From Antrihabitans stalactiti (GTDB lineage: Bacteria; Actinomycetota; Actinomycetes; Mycobacteriales; Mycobacteriaceae): a stretch of DNA of 64,000 bases. Under the pieces are notes generated by a model. The model made no database searches. It was not told the origin of the DNA and worked only from the letters and a program-made list of their open reading frames with translations. The position numbers and the translations under genes are program-made. Position 1 is the stretch's first letter, and the number at the start of each line of letters is the position of its first letter. Shown one piece after another: positions 1-9,017 of this stretch. The stretch covers positions 372,001 through 436,000 of the forward strand of contig NZ_VCQU01000001.1 of NCBI RefSeq assembly GCF_012932915.1, given 5' to 3'.

Positions 1-46
1 TTTCGCATTGATCGAACTGATACCAATCGAAATCGAGGGACGTGCG

Positions 47-1234
47 ATGAAAGCTGTTACGTGGCAGGGCCGCCGAAAAGTCTCCGTCGATACGGTCCCC
101 GACCCCGTCATCGAGCAACCGTCCGACGCCGTCATTCGCGTGACGTCGACCGGTATATGCGGGTCCGACCTCCACCTTTACGAAGTGCTCGGTCCGTACA
201 TGAGCACTGGCGACATTCTCGGCCACGAAACGATCGGCATCGTCGAAGAGGTCGGCAGCGAGGTGTCCAACATCCGCGCCGGCGATCGCGTCGTCATTCC
301 GTTCCAGATCAGCTGCGGGACGTGCTTCATGTGCAAACGCGGACTGACAACCCAGTGTGAGACAACGCAAGTCCGGGACCAAGGCAGCGGCGCTGCGTTG
401 TTCGGGTACTCCAAGATGTACGGTCAGGTCCCGGGCGGTCAGGCACAGTATTTGCGCGTCCCGTACGCGGATTTCACACATATCAAGGTGCCCGAGGGCC
501 CAGACGACGGGCGCTTCCTCTATCTCTCCGACGTGCTCCCCACAGCGTGGCAAGCCGTCGCTTATGCAGGAGTTCCCAACGGCGGTTCGCTGACCGTCCT
601 CGGCTTGGGTCCGATCGGCGACATGGCGTGCCGGGTGGCTGCGCACCAGGGGTACCGCGTCATCGGCGTCGACCGCGTACCGGAGCGACTTGCGCGAGCA
701 GCCGCACGCGGGATCGAGACGATCAACATGGATCAGGTGGGCGACGGCCTTGCCGACACGATCCGCGACATGACCGACGGGCGCGGCACCGATTCGGTGA
801 TCGACGCGGTCGGCATGGAAGCGCACGGTTCGCCGATCGGCGCGGTTGCCCAGAAGGCTGGCGGCCTTCTCCCCGATCCTGTCGCTGTGAAGGTGTTCGA
901 CGCGGCTGCAATCGATCGAATGGGTGCGCTGCTCAGCGCCATCGACATCGTTCGTCGCGGCGGCACGATCTCGCTGATCGGGGTGTACGGCGGGATGGTC
1001 GATCCGATGCCGATGCGGATCCTGTTCGACAAGCAAATCCAGCTGCGGATGGGTCAGGCGAACGTCAAGCACTGGGTCGACGACATCTTGCCGCTGCTCA
1101 CCGATGACGATCCGCTTGGCGTCGATTCCTTTGCTACGCATCGGCTTCCGCTGGCTTCGGCACCCGAGGCGTACAAGATGTTCCAAGAGAAGACCGATGG
1201 CGCGGTCAAGATCGTGCTCGACCCGAGCGCCTAG
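47..1234 (+). CDS. Zinc-dependent alcohol/formaldehyde dehydrogenase
   Basis: A 395-residue medium-chain dehydrogenase that should oxidise an alcohol or aldehyde adduct with NAD(P)+ in the cytoplasm. Visible motifs are the catalytic-zinc residues C38 and H60-E61 (GHE), the structural-zinc cysteines C90, C93, C96 and C104, and a nucleotide-binding GLGPIG turn near residue 190. The long insert around residue 285 and the overall length resemble the glutathione-independent formaldehyde dehydrogenase-like branch. The open frame extends 39 nt upstream, but I chose the ATG at 47 because a GAGGGA Shine-Dalgarno precedes it and the protein starts with the family-typical MKAV. It stands alone ahead of a signalling gene, so its substrate is not indicated. 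Confidence 0.85.
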   Translation: MKAVTWQGRRKVSVDTVPDPVIEQPSDAVIRVTSTGICGSDLHLYEVLGPYMSTGDILGHETIGIVEEVGSEVSNIRAGDRVVIPFQISCGTCFMCKRGLTTQCETTQVRDQGSGAALFGYSKMYGQVPGGQAQYLRVPYADFTHIKVPEGPDDGRFLYLSDVLPTAWQAVAYAGVPNGGSLTVLGLGPIGDMACRVAAHQGYRVIGVDRVPERLARAAARGIETINMDQVGDGLADTIRDMTDGRGTDSVIDAVGMEAHGSPIGAVAQKAGGLLPDPVAVKVFDAAAIDRMGALLSAIDIVRRGGTISLIGVYGGMVDPMPMRILFDKQIQLRMGQANVKHWVDDILPLLTDDDPLGVDSFATHRLPLASAPEAYKMFQEKTDGAVKIVLDPSA

Positions 1235-1292
1235 TAAAAACAGCGCGATCCCCTAGCAAAACCGCGACCAAATCCCCTAATACCGCCCGGTG

Positions 1293-1317
1293 GTAAACAA
1301 ACTACAAGTAGGTTTAC
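1293..1317. promoter_or_regulatory. Imperfect inverted repeat upstream of the GGDEF-EAL gene
   Basis: GTAAAC (1293-1298) and CTAC (1302-1305) are mirrored by GTAG (1308-1311) and GTTTAC (1312-1317), 49 nt before the TTG start. This could be an operator or a weak hairpin after the dehydrogenase gene. No run of T follows it, so an operator is slightly favoured. Confidence 0.3.
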
Positions 1318-1365
1318 TACGGCTTTGAGCGACCGGACATATTTGAGGGGCGGAGGTAGCGCGCG

Positions 1366-4300
1366 TTGCTCGACGATCTGGCGGTGCTGGTATTCGCCGG
1401 CTTTGCAACCGCGTCGGCCGTCTGGGCTTGGCTTCGCGACGGCAACTCTCGACGCCGCACCTGGTTGGCGTTGGCCTGCGGTCTGGGAGCCTGGACGGTC
1501 GGCACGGTCGTCTCGACCTATTACGAATCCTTGCCTCCCCACACCGCGCTTCTGCTCTTCGCTGTCGGCGCCGGTGCAGCTTTGTTGTGTTTCCCGGTCA
1601 GTCCGGACCCGACGCCGCGCGCGCAACTGCTGCTCGACGCGACGATTGTTGCCGGGTCACTGTTCGTGGTGTCGTGGGTCAGCGTGCTCGGGAGCGTCTA
1701 CCGCACAGACGCGGACACTCGCCTGGCCTACACATTGGCTGTTGCCTCCCCCGTCGCCGACGTCCTGATTGCGACAACCGCGATCATGGTCTGGGTCCGC
1801 GCCGGCAACGCGCCGCTCCGTACCCTCGGCCTACTGTCGGCCGGAATCATGTTGATGGCGTTGGCGGACAGCGCAATTGCCTTCGCCAGCGCTCGAGGCG
1901 AACAGCAGCTCGATGGCTGGATCGATCTCGGCTGCATCGTTGCTTTCGGAGTGCTGGGAATAGCTGCGCTCTCGAGCGGTGGCGAGCCCGCATCGGCATC
2001 ACCGCGCACGGTTCCGGTGCACGCTCGTCTGTGGTTGCCCTACGTGCCGTTGCTGTTGGCCGCGGGCATCGGGGTCGGAGCGATGTGGCACAGCGTGCAT
2101 TCCGGTCCGCTCCGTGCCGTCGCGGTGATCCTGTTGGTCGCCGTTTTGGTCCGGCAGTTCGTCGTGCTGGCCGAGAACCGGCGCCTCACGGTGACCGTCT
2201 CACGGCAGACCTTGCGGGACCGGCTCACCGGACTCGCCAGCAGGACCTTGTTCCTCGACCGACTCGAGCAGGCGGTGCAACGCCAGCGGATGGAACTGAC
2301 GCCGCTGACGGTATTGCGCTTGGACCTCGACGATTTCGAGGCTGTCACCAGCCGACTGGGGCACGCCGCCGGAGAAGAGGTGCTGATCCGCGTCGCCGAA
2401 CGGCTCACCGGCTGCTTGACCAGCACCGACTCCCTGGCTCGTTTCCAGGGCGGCGAATTCGCCGCGCTGATCGAGGGACCCGTCGAGGACGCTCTGGTCG
2501 CCGCAGATCGAGTGCTCGAGTCGTTCACCCGCACATTCGTCTTCGATGGTGCCGCGCTGAGCATTCGCCCGAGCATCGGTGTGACCGTGGCGAGCGCCGC
2601 AGCCGTCGATACGACAACCGAGGGCCTGCTCTCGCAGGCTGACGTTGCTCTCATCGCAGCCAAGAACGCCGGCGGCGGTTGCCTGCGCAGCCATGTCCCT
2701 GGCTCACCGCCGCCCCTCGCTGCACGAATGGCGATGCCGGCCACCACCGCCGCGACAGGTCAGGACCCGTTGCCCTCGGCGGCGTCGGAGTCGCTTCGCT
2801 CGGTCCGGGCGCATTGGTTGTCCTCGACTGTTCCGTCCGCGCGAAGTGTGCCGATCATGTTGGGGCTCTTGCTGATCGGCGTGCTGATCTATGGCGGCTC
2901 GACGCAGATTCGCGACCATGCGGGCCGCCTTGCATTGTTCGACAGTTGGCTCTTCGACGGACTGATGCTTGGCGCGGCGGCGCTCGTCGCTGCGCGAGCC
3001 TGGTTGGTATCGAGCGAACGCGCAGCGTGGTCGCTCGTCTCCGCAGGAATGGCGAGTTCGGCTCTCGGCGACGTCGTCTTGGCGGTGTTTGTTCCTGAAG
3101 GTCAGTCGCCGTCGATCGCTGATCCGTTCTACCTGGCGTTCTACCCGGTCGTCTACGCCGGGTTGGCGTTGCTGCTGCGTTCGCGGCTACGCCGTCTGCC
3201 GATGGCAATCTGGCTGGACAGCGTCACGGCTGGTCTGACGCTCGCCGCGGTGGCCGCCGCAATCGCATATGGACCGATTCACGCGGCGACGATCGGGACC
3301 CCCCTCACGGTGGTCGTCGGGCTCGCCTATTCGATGGGCGACCTGCTGTTGCTGGCCCTCGCGGTCGGCGCACTGGCGGTATTGGGCTGGCGCGCAGAGC
3401 AGCGGTGGGGCCTGTTGGTCGCCGGGTTCATTTCGTATGCGGCTGCAGACACCGCTTACCTCTTTGCGACCGCGGGAGGCAGATACACCGAGGGCAGCAC
3501 GATCGACACGCTGTGGCCGGTCGCATCGTTGCTCGTCGCAGTCGCCGCCTGGCGTGCCACCACGCGACGCCCAGCACGGTCGAGGTCCGAGCTGGCGATC
3601 TGGGCACCGCCGATGTTGTGCACGGCTACCGCGGTGACACTGCTTGTCCTCGACCATGATTCGCCGCTACCGCGGCTCGCTGTCGTCCTTGCCGCGCTCA
3701 CCCTCATCGCCGTCACCGCCCGATTTGCAGTGACGTTCCGCGAAGTCACCGCGCTTGCCGACAGTCACCGCCAGGCCATGACCGACGACCTCACCACCCT
3801 CGCCAACCGACGCGCGATGGCAACAGCGTTGACCGCCGCAGCATTCGAATACTCGGCAAAAGATGCAGGCGACGAGCGGTCGGGTCCGGGACTGCTGTTG
3901 ATCGATCTGGATCGTTTCAAGGACATCAACGACGCACTCGGACATCACGTCGCCGATCAACTGCTGTGCCAAGTTGCCGACCGCCTTTCGCAGTCGGTAC
4001 GACCGTCGCATCTGCTTGCTCGATTGGGCGGGGACGAGTTCGCGGTCCTGCTGCCTGCCGGCGCCGACCTCCCCGCCGCCCGCACGCAAGCCGATCGACT
4101 CATCGCCGCCCTGCAGCGACCGTTCGAGCTCGACGAGATGGCCGTGCAGGTCGAGGCGAGCATCGGAATCGCCCTGTGCCCACAGCACTGCCCGCACCCC
4201 GAGGACCTGCTGCAACGTGCGGATGCGGCGATGTATCTCGCGAAGCGCAGCCCGACCCGGATTGCGGTCTACGACTCGGCTGACGACCCGACCGACGACA

Positions 4301-5070
4301 GACAGACCATAGAGGAACTCCGCACCGCCATCGCCGAAGGCGAACTCACCTGCCACTACCAACCCAAGGTCAGCGCCGCCGACGGGCAGGTGCACGGCGT
4401 CGAGGCCTTGGTCCGGTGGAACCATCCGGTCCGCGGATTACTCGTTCCGGACCAGTTCCTCGCCCTGGCCGAGCAGGGTGGCTTGATGCGTCCGTTGGCA
4501 ACGACGGTCCTCGACCTCGCGCTGAGCCAGGCGCGGAGCTGGCACGACCAGGGCAACGACCTGTCGGTCGCGGTCAATCTTTCGGTGACGAACTTGCTCG
4601 ACGTCGACCTGGTCACCGACATCAACCGCCTGTTGCGCATCCATCGGATGCCCGCCAGCACGCTCATCCTCGAGATCACCGAAAGCGTGCTGTCCACCGA
4701 TTCGCTGCGGTCGCACAGCGTCGTCGAAGGGCTGCGACGGCTCGGGATCGGCCTGTCGATCGACGACTACGGCACCGGCTGGTCGTCGTTGGCGCGTCTG
4801 CAGGACATGGACGTCGACGAGCTCAAACTAGACCAGGTGTTCGTCGCACACCTCAGCGAGGATCCCCGCTCGATCGCGATCGTGCGCTCGACCGTCGCGC
4901 TCGCGCACAGCCTCGGTGCATCACTCGTCGCAGAAGGCGTCGAGGACGAAGCCACCTTGGAAGCGTTGCGCCGCTACGGATGTGACATCACGCAGGGCTA
5001 CTTCCACAGTCCGCCGCTACCGGCCGAAGAACTCGACGCGTGGCTTCCCCGCCAGTCCGCTCGGGCGTGA
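1366..5070 (+). CDS. Membrane c-di-GMP protein with two GGDEF domains and one EAL domain
   Basis: A 1234-residue protein for cyclic-di-GMP turnover at the membrane. Order seen: N-terminal membrane segments (about 1-265), a first GGDEF-like domain whose signature is degenerate (RFQGGEF, residues 359-365), a second set of membrane segments (about 490-810), a canonical GGDEF domain (RLGGDEF, 886-892) and an EAL domain (EAL at about 1013). The EAL domain keeps the expected NLS, ITES, DDYGTG and VAEGVED motifs, so phosphodiesterase activity is plausible; the second GGDEF looks cyclase-competent. The start is TTG with GGAGGT 8 nt upstream. Two membrane-GGDEF units in tandem suggest an internal duplication. 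The last 54 nt overlap the opposite-strand CBS gene. Confidence 0.9.
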   Translation: MLDDLAVLVFAGFATASAVWAWLRDGNSRRRTWLALACGLGAWTVGTVVSTYYESLPPHTALLLFAVGAGAALLCFPVSPDPTPRAQLLLDATIVAGSLFVVSWVSVLGSVYRTDADTRLAYTLAVASPVADVLIATTAIMVWVRAGNAPLRTLGLLSAGIMLMALADSAIAFASARGEQQLDGWIDLGCIVAFGVLGIAALSSGGEPASASPRTVPVHARLWLPYVPLLLAAGIGVGAMWHSVHSGPLRAVAVILLVAVLVRQFVVLAENRRLTVTVSRQTLRDRLTGLASRTLFLDRLEQAVQRQRMELTPLTVLRLDLDDFEAVTSRLGHAAGEEVLIRVAERLTGCLTSTDSLARFQGGEFAALIEGPVEDALVAADRVLESFTRTFVFDGAALSIRPSIGVTVASAAAVDTTTEGLLSQADVALIAAKNAGGGCLRSHVPGSPPPLAARMAMPATTAATGQDPLPSAASESLRSVRAHWLSSTVPSARSVPIMLGLLLIGVLIYGGSTQIRDHAGRLALFDSWLFDGLMLGAAALVAARAWLVSSERAAWSLVSAGMASSALGDVVLAVFVPEGQSPSIADPFYLAFYPVVYAGLALLLRSRLRRLPMAIWLDSVTAGLTLAAVAAAIAYGPIHAATIGTPLTVVVGLAYSMGDLLLLALAVGALAVLGWRAEQRWGLLVAGFISYAAADTAYLFATAGGRYTEGSTIDTLWPVASLLVAVAAWRATTRRPARSRSELAIWAPPMLCTATAVTLLVLDHDSPLPRLAVVLAALTLIAVTARFAVTFREVTALADSHRQAMTDDLTTLANRRAMATALTAAAFEYSAKDAGDERSGPGLLLIDLDRFKDINDALGHHVADQLLCQVADRLSQSVRPSHLLARLGGDEFAVLLPAGADLPAARTQADRLIAALQRPFELDEMAVQVEASIGIALCPQHCPHPEDLLQRADAAMYLAKRSPTRIAVYDSADDPTDDRQTIEELRTAIAEGELTCHYQPKVSAADGQVHGVEALVRWNHPVRGLLVPDQFLALAEQGGLMRPLATTVLDLALSQARSWHDQGNDLSVAVNLSVTNLLDVDLVTDINRLLRIHRMPASTLILEITESVLSTDSLRSHSVVEGLRRLGIGLSIDDYGTGWSSLARLQDMDVDELKLDQVFVAHLSEDPRSIAIVRSTVALAHSLGASLVAEGVEDEATLEALRRYGCDITQGYFHSPPLPAEELDAWLPRQSARA

Positions 5071-5556
5071 GCACTCCGGCCAACTGACGATGCCGATCGG
5101 ATGGCCGTAGTAGACGACGGGAATCGAACGCAGCCCCGATTGCAGCATCGTTTCCAGGATTTCCGGCAGCGGCGTCCGGAGCCCGACGCAGAAGGGCGGG
5201 AGGGCGAAGTTGAGAACCGACGACGTCAATTCGGCGGGCAGAACACTGTGATCGGCATCGGTGAGCGCCCACGACACCGCTTTCTGAGTCCTCGCCACCG
5301 AATCGGCGGTGATGACGTTGACAAGGAAACCGGCCTCGTCGACGACGGCAATCGTCGTCGCGCCCGAGTTGGCCAGCACACGTGCGGCCGCGTCCAACTG
5401 GATCCCGACTTTCACCAAGGGAATGGAACAGCTCATCAGATCGGCAGCGCACAATGGTGCCCGATTCTCGGTGACCTCGACGCGGGGTGATGCGCTCTTT
5501 TCTGGTCGGCGGACCCGCGTGGTCCTGTGCAGCGGGAGCCACTTCATCGTGGTCAT
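5017..5556 (-). CDS. CBS-domain pair protein
   Basis: A 179-residue protein with two CBS motifs in tandem (about residues 30-85 and 105-160), a module that usually binds adenosyl nucleotides and regulates a partner. No catalytic domain is attached, so it is likely a free-standing regulatory CBS protein. An in-frame start lies 54 nt upstream, but AAGGAGG 5 nt before the ATG at 5556 fixes the choice. Its final 18 codons including the stop run antisense to the 3' end of the GGDEF-EAL gene, so the short tail after the second CBS motif is encoded by sequence under constraint from both strands. It is divergent from the AraC gene. The ligand is unknown. Confidence 0.8.
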   Translation of the reverse strand: MTTMKWLPLHRTTRVRRPEKSASPRVEVTENRAPLCAADLMSCSIPLVKVGIQLDAAARVLANSGATTIAVVDEAGFLVNVITADSVARTQKAVSWALTDADHSVLPAELTSSVLNFALPPFCVGLRTPLPEILETMLQSGLRSIPVVYYGHPIGIVSWPECSRPSGLAGKPRVEFFGR

Positions 5557-5730
5557 CTGCGCCTCCTTGTCCGGGCTGTGCGCGTAGGAAACCAGGTTGC
5601 GGACCCGCAATCAACAGGCCGCGCCGAGCGTCTTCGTTTTCGGGGCAGGTCTGTTCCGATTCCGGCCAAAGTGGCGTATCTTCTGCGCAACGGCCGGGAC
5701 CCCGCACATTTCTCTGGCTGAAGGTGGTAG

Positions 5731-6705
5731 ATGGAAACAAGTTCTTTGGTCATCGAGCGCAACGAGTTTTCTACTCGCGATAGCGACACTGCAGTAGATT
5801 TCCTGCGCAGGGTCTATGTGGACAACCAGCCACGGTTCGCCGTCGATGTGCGAAACACCGAGTTCGCGATTCGGTCGGCCGCAACTCCGGCTATCGCCGT
5901 CGACAACATGCGCGCCACGATGAACTTCGGGATCGACATCGAGTCCTTCGACTATCTACTTGTCCTGATGCAGACCAAGGGCCAGGTCGATGTGGAGGAC
6001 CGTGCCGATCGGGTCCGTGCACGACCGGGCGACACGTATCTCTTTCCGCCGGGTATTCCCCTGACCATCCGCTGGCACGACCCCGAGATTTGTGCACTCC
6101 GTTTCCCGCTGGCCCGGATCGGTGCAGTGGCTGCGGAGCTCACGGGCATCGACGGCGCCGACCTGCGTTTCGAGGCGATGCAACCGCTCTCCGCAGCGAG
6201 CAACGCGTCCATGCGCCGCATCCTCGGCTTCGTCGGTCGCGAACTGCTGCAACCAGAGTCGGCGATGAGCAGCCCACTCGTGGCCGACCAGATGTCGAGG
6301 CTGGCTGCGGCGACGGTGCTGTCTGCGTTCGCGAACTCGACGATGACTCGCGACTACCAATCGGGCCCCGGTTACGTCCCGCCCGCCGTGTTGCGACGTG
6401 CAGACGCGTTCATCGAAGCCAACGCCGATCAAAGCCTCACGATCGGTGAGATCGCCGCCCATGCCGGCGTCACGTCTCGTGCCTTGCAGTACGGCTTCCG
6501 GCAACACCTCGGCATCACGCCGATGGGTCGGTTACGGCAGGTCCGCCTCGAACGCGCCCACCTCGACTTGCAGGCAGGCGACCAGACACGAGGTGACACG
6601 GTCGCTGCGATTGCACTGCGGTGGGGATTTGCGAAACCCGGTCGGTTCGCGATCGAGTACCGCAAGGTCTACGGCTGTCCGCCGAGTCACACGCTGCGGA
6701 CCTGA
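5731..6705 (+). CDS. AraC-family transcriptional regulator
   Basis: A 324-residue regulator. The N-terminal 200 residues resemble the AraC-binding-like sensor of the AraC_binding_2/ArpR-type proteins, and the C-terminal 100 residues form the double helix-turn-helix (a first helix pair around 'TIGEIAAHAGVTSRALQYGF' and a second around 'VAAIALRWGFAKPGRFAIEY'). AAGGTGG precedes the ATG closely. It is divergent from the CBS gene and ends only 3 nt before the convergent glycosyltransferase. No operator is obvious in the 174-nt divergent gap, and the inducer is unknown. Confidence 0.85.
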   Translation: METSSLVIERNEFSTRDSDTAVDFLRRVYVDNQPRFAVDVRNTEFAIRSAATPAIAVDNMRATMNFGIDIESFDYLLVLMQTKGQVDVEDRADRVRARPGDTYLFPPGIPLTIRWHDPEICALRFPLARIGAVAAELTGIDGADLRFEAMQPLSAASNASMRRILGFVGRELLQPESAMSSPLVADQMSRLAAATVLSAFANSTMTRDYQSGPGYVPPAVLRRADAFIEANADQSLTIGEIAAHAGVTSRALQYGFRQHLGITPMGRLRQVRLERAHLDLQAGDQTRGDTVAAIALRWGFAKPGRFAIEYRKVYGCPPSHTLRT

Positions 6706-6708
6706 CCG

Positions 6709-7818
6709 CTAAGCCTCTTCGGCCGCCTCGAGTATTCGGTCCGCGCCGCGCACGGCACCGTCGGTTTCCCGGACCCGCGCACCGATGCTCGCCGCAGCCT
6801 GGCGATGGCTGGGCACGTCGAGAAGTTCGGTCAGTGCTCCGCGGATTCGCCGGCGTCGGGCGCTCCTCGAAAGTAGCAGGCCCGCACCCGCTTTGGCGAT
6901 TGCATTGCCTACCATGGCTTGGTCCGCCAGCGGATTGATGGGGATCACCAAGACCGGCAGGTCGTAGGCCAGTGCCCGGAAGGTGGTGGCATGTCCGCCG
7001 TGCCCGATCACCGCAGCGCAACCCGGCATCAGTTCGTTGTGCGGGAGGTAGCGGTGAACGGTCGCATTGTCCGGTGCGTCGAGGTCGGCAGGGTCGAGCG
7101 AAGGTCCCGTGGTCACTACAACTTCGATGTCCAACCCGGCGACCGCGTCGAGTACCTTCTGCAGGATCCTCCGTTGGCCGGCGAAAGCAAGAGTGCTGAA
7201 GCTGACCAGCACGCGCCTGCTCGGTGCGAGGTCTGCACGGTCTGCGCGGTCGGTCGGCGCGTCGGACACCGCGCCCGACCAGACGACGTTCGCGGGTACT
7301 TCACGCTCCCCCGCCGGGTCGAGTTCTCGGTCACTGCACACGACCACCAAATCCGCTGCGTTCCATAATGTTCGAGCGTTGAGGCCACGGAGACGGGCGA
7401 GCGTCCCGATCGGTCCGCGCGCAAACGCGCCGTCGAACCAGGCAAAGAACGCATGGACGAGGGCGATGTACCGCACGCCTGCCTGTCGGACCGCGGCCAG
7501 CACACCCAGCAACGCAACGTCGATCACCACCACGTCGGCGGGGTCTTCGTCGAGCATCGCGAGTAGATCGCGACCCATGCCGGTACTGGTCAACACTCCC
7601 AACAAGGCGATCGTCGAACGCACCCCAGGTGCGACAACGGGCGACCACGCGGGTGCATGGTCGTAGGCGCGAAATTCGAAGTCCGCCAACTGCTCTCGTT
7701 GGCTCTCCTGCCCCAGAAGGCGGACCCGATGGCCCCGCGACTGCAACACCCTGGCGATCCCCAACGCGGGCGGAAGGTTCCCACCCCCGTCGTACGTCGC
7801 GAACAGAATGTCAGCCAT
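6709..7818 (-). CDS. GT1-type glycosyltransferase (MGT-like)
   Basis: A 369-residue UDP- or dNDP-sugar-dependent glycosyltransferase of the macrolide/glycolipid GT1 group. The N-terminus (ILFATYDGGGN...GHRVRLLG) is the acceptor-side Rossmann half. The C-terminal half carries the donor-binding stretch with HGGHATT and the downstream PINPLADQ motif. The open frame continues about 450 nt upstream, but that extension overlaps the next gene out of register; the ATG at 7818 gives the normal family length. It is the last gene of the DUF2236 / SRPBCC-DUF5995 / glycosyltransferase run, 47 nt after the preceding stop, so glycosylation of a lipophilic product of those genes is a reasonable guess only. 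Confidence 0.8.
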   Translation of the reverse strand: MADILFATYDGGGNLPPALGIARVLQSRGHRVRLLGQESQREQLADFEFRAYDHAPAWSPVVAPGVRSTIALLGVLTSTGMGRDLLAMLDEDPADVVVIDVALLGVLAAVRQAGVRYIALVHAFFAWFDGAFARGPIGTLARLRGLNARTLWNAADLVVVCSDRELDPAGEREVPANVVWSGAVSDAPTDRADRADLAPSRRVLVSFSTLAFAGQRRILQKVLDAVAGLDIEVVVTTGPSLDPADLDAPDNATVHRYLPHNELMPGCAAVIGHGGHATTFRALAYDLPVLVIPINPLADQAMVGNAIAKAGAGLLLSRSARRRRIRGALTELLDVPSHRQAAASIGARVRETDGAVRGADRILEAAEEA

Positions 7819-7865
7819 GCCCCGATCCTGCACCCCCGACCGCCGCTTTCGTACGAAACTCGCGC

Positions 7866-9017
7866 CTACGGCTCGCTGACCTCGAGTTCCGTCCGCACCA
7901 GCTTGCCGCCCTTCTCGAAGGCCTCGAGTCTGCGGCGCGCGACGTCGTAGTAGCGGTTCATCAGTTGATCGCTCAGCTCTGGCGGCAGGGCGCCGCGTGC
8001 AATGCGCAACCACGCCGGCTGGTACTGGTTCGGCATTTGCGCCATCAGCCGGTCGGAGGCTGTTCGGAAGATGTTTGCCATGCGGATGTAGTCGGCACGG
8101 AAGTAGGCGTAATCGCAACGACCTTGGAAGTCGCGGAGATACGTATCCGCCAGCGCGCGAGGCAAATCCACTTCGATATGCGCCGCGACGCCTTGCAGCA
8201 GCGCTTTCATGATCAGCTGCGCGGACCGCTGAGCACCGCCGGCTTCGGCCGTACTCCACGCCTTGTGCCACGGCGGCGCGGTGGGTTCCCCGGCTTCGAA
8301 GGTGAACAGACTCTTGGCATAGAGCTCATGAAAGCGAGGTATAAGGCGCAACACCCACTCCGGATTGCTCACGCGCCCCGATTCCAGGTGTGCGAGTTGC
8401 TCTTCGGTGACGAACTGATACACCCGCGCGAACCATTGCTTCGGATCGTCGGCGTCGGCAAGCCGGTCTGCGATTGCCCGTTGCTCCGCGAGAATCGCCG
8501 CCGCCTCAGCACGCAGAGGGGCAAGGTCCACAGCATCGATACGCCGGGGCACGGGCAGATCTGCCTCGCGACAGCCTCCCGCAATGTCGGCCAGCCGCTT
8601 CAACGACCGTGCCAATTCCACCCCGATCAATTGACGAGCTGCTATCCCAACTCCGGGAATTGCGAAGCGCATCAACACTTCCCACCGGATTTCCGACGCG
8701 GCACCGCCGTCAACAGCTGCGATGGTGATGTCCCCTCGGTGTTCGCGTAAGACTGCCGCGCCACGAAAGACTGTGTATCCGAATCGATGTGGCGGCTCGG
8801 ATTCGTGGACCACCTCGGTCAACCGGGTCGAACCGGGCCCAGGCAGGTGCACGCGACGCAAGGTACCGACGCCGTCAGGACGACCGCCGTCCCCGGCGTC
8901 GATCAGCTCGATCCGTGCCGTCGACCACTCGTTCATGCGGCCCGGGTCGGTCAGCAATTCCCACACCACTGCGGGCGGCGCTGCGACTCGCTGGCGCAGC
9001 ACGATCGAATCGCCCAT
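7866..9017 (-). CDS. SRPBCC - DUF5995-like fusion protein
   Basis: A 383-residue two-part protein. Residues 1-150 have the SRPBCC/START-like fold signature (PPAVVWELLTDP..., then a polar barrel ending in a long amphipathic helix). Residues 170-380 match my recollection of the DUF5995 family: WFARVYQFVTE near residue 200, a conserved Trp-rich middle and GVAAHIEVDLPRAL. SRPBCC domains bind hydrophobic ligands; DUF5995 has no assigned function. The start codon shares one base with the stop of the DUF2236 gene (TGATG), so translation is coupled. Fusion to one chain suggests that the two modules act on the same hydrophobic molecule. DUF5995 assignment is from pattern memory. Confidence 0.65.
   Translation of the reverse strand: MGDSIVLRQRVAAPPAVVWELLTDPGRMNEWSTARIELIDAGDGGRPDGVGTLRRVHLPGPGSTRLTEVVHESEPPHRFGYTVFRGAAVLREHRGDITIAAVDGGAASEIRWEVLMRFAIPGVGIAARQLIGVELARSLKRLADIAGGCREADLPVPRRIDAVDLAPLRAEAAAILAEQRAIADRLADADDPKQWFARVYQFVTEEQLAHLESGRVSNPEWVLRLIPRFHELYAKSLFTFEAGEPTAPPWHKAWSTAEAGGAQRSAQLIMKALLQGVAAHIEVDLPRALADTYLRDFQGRCDYAYFRADYIRMANIFRTASDRLMAQMPNQYQPAWLRIARGALPPELSDQLMNRYYDVARRRLEAFEKGGKLVRTELEVSEP

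Noticed and set aside
5104-5135. A tRNA-like TCGAA segment near 5120
   Set aside because: It lies inside the CBS gene and no acceptor or anticodon stems surround it. No tRNA was found in the window.
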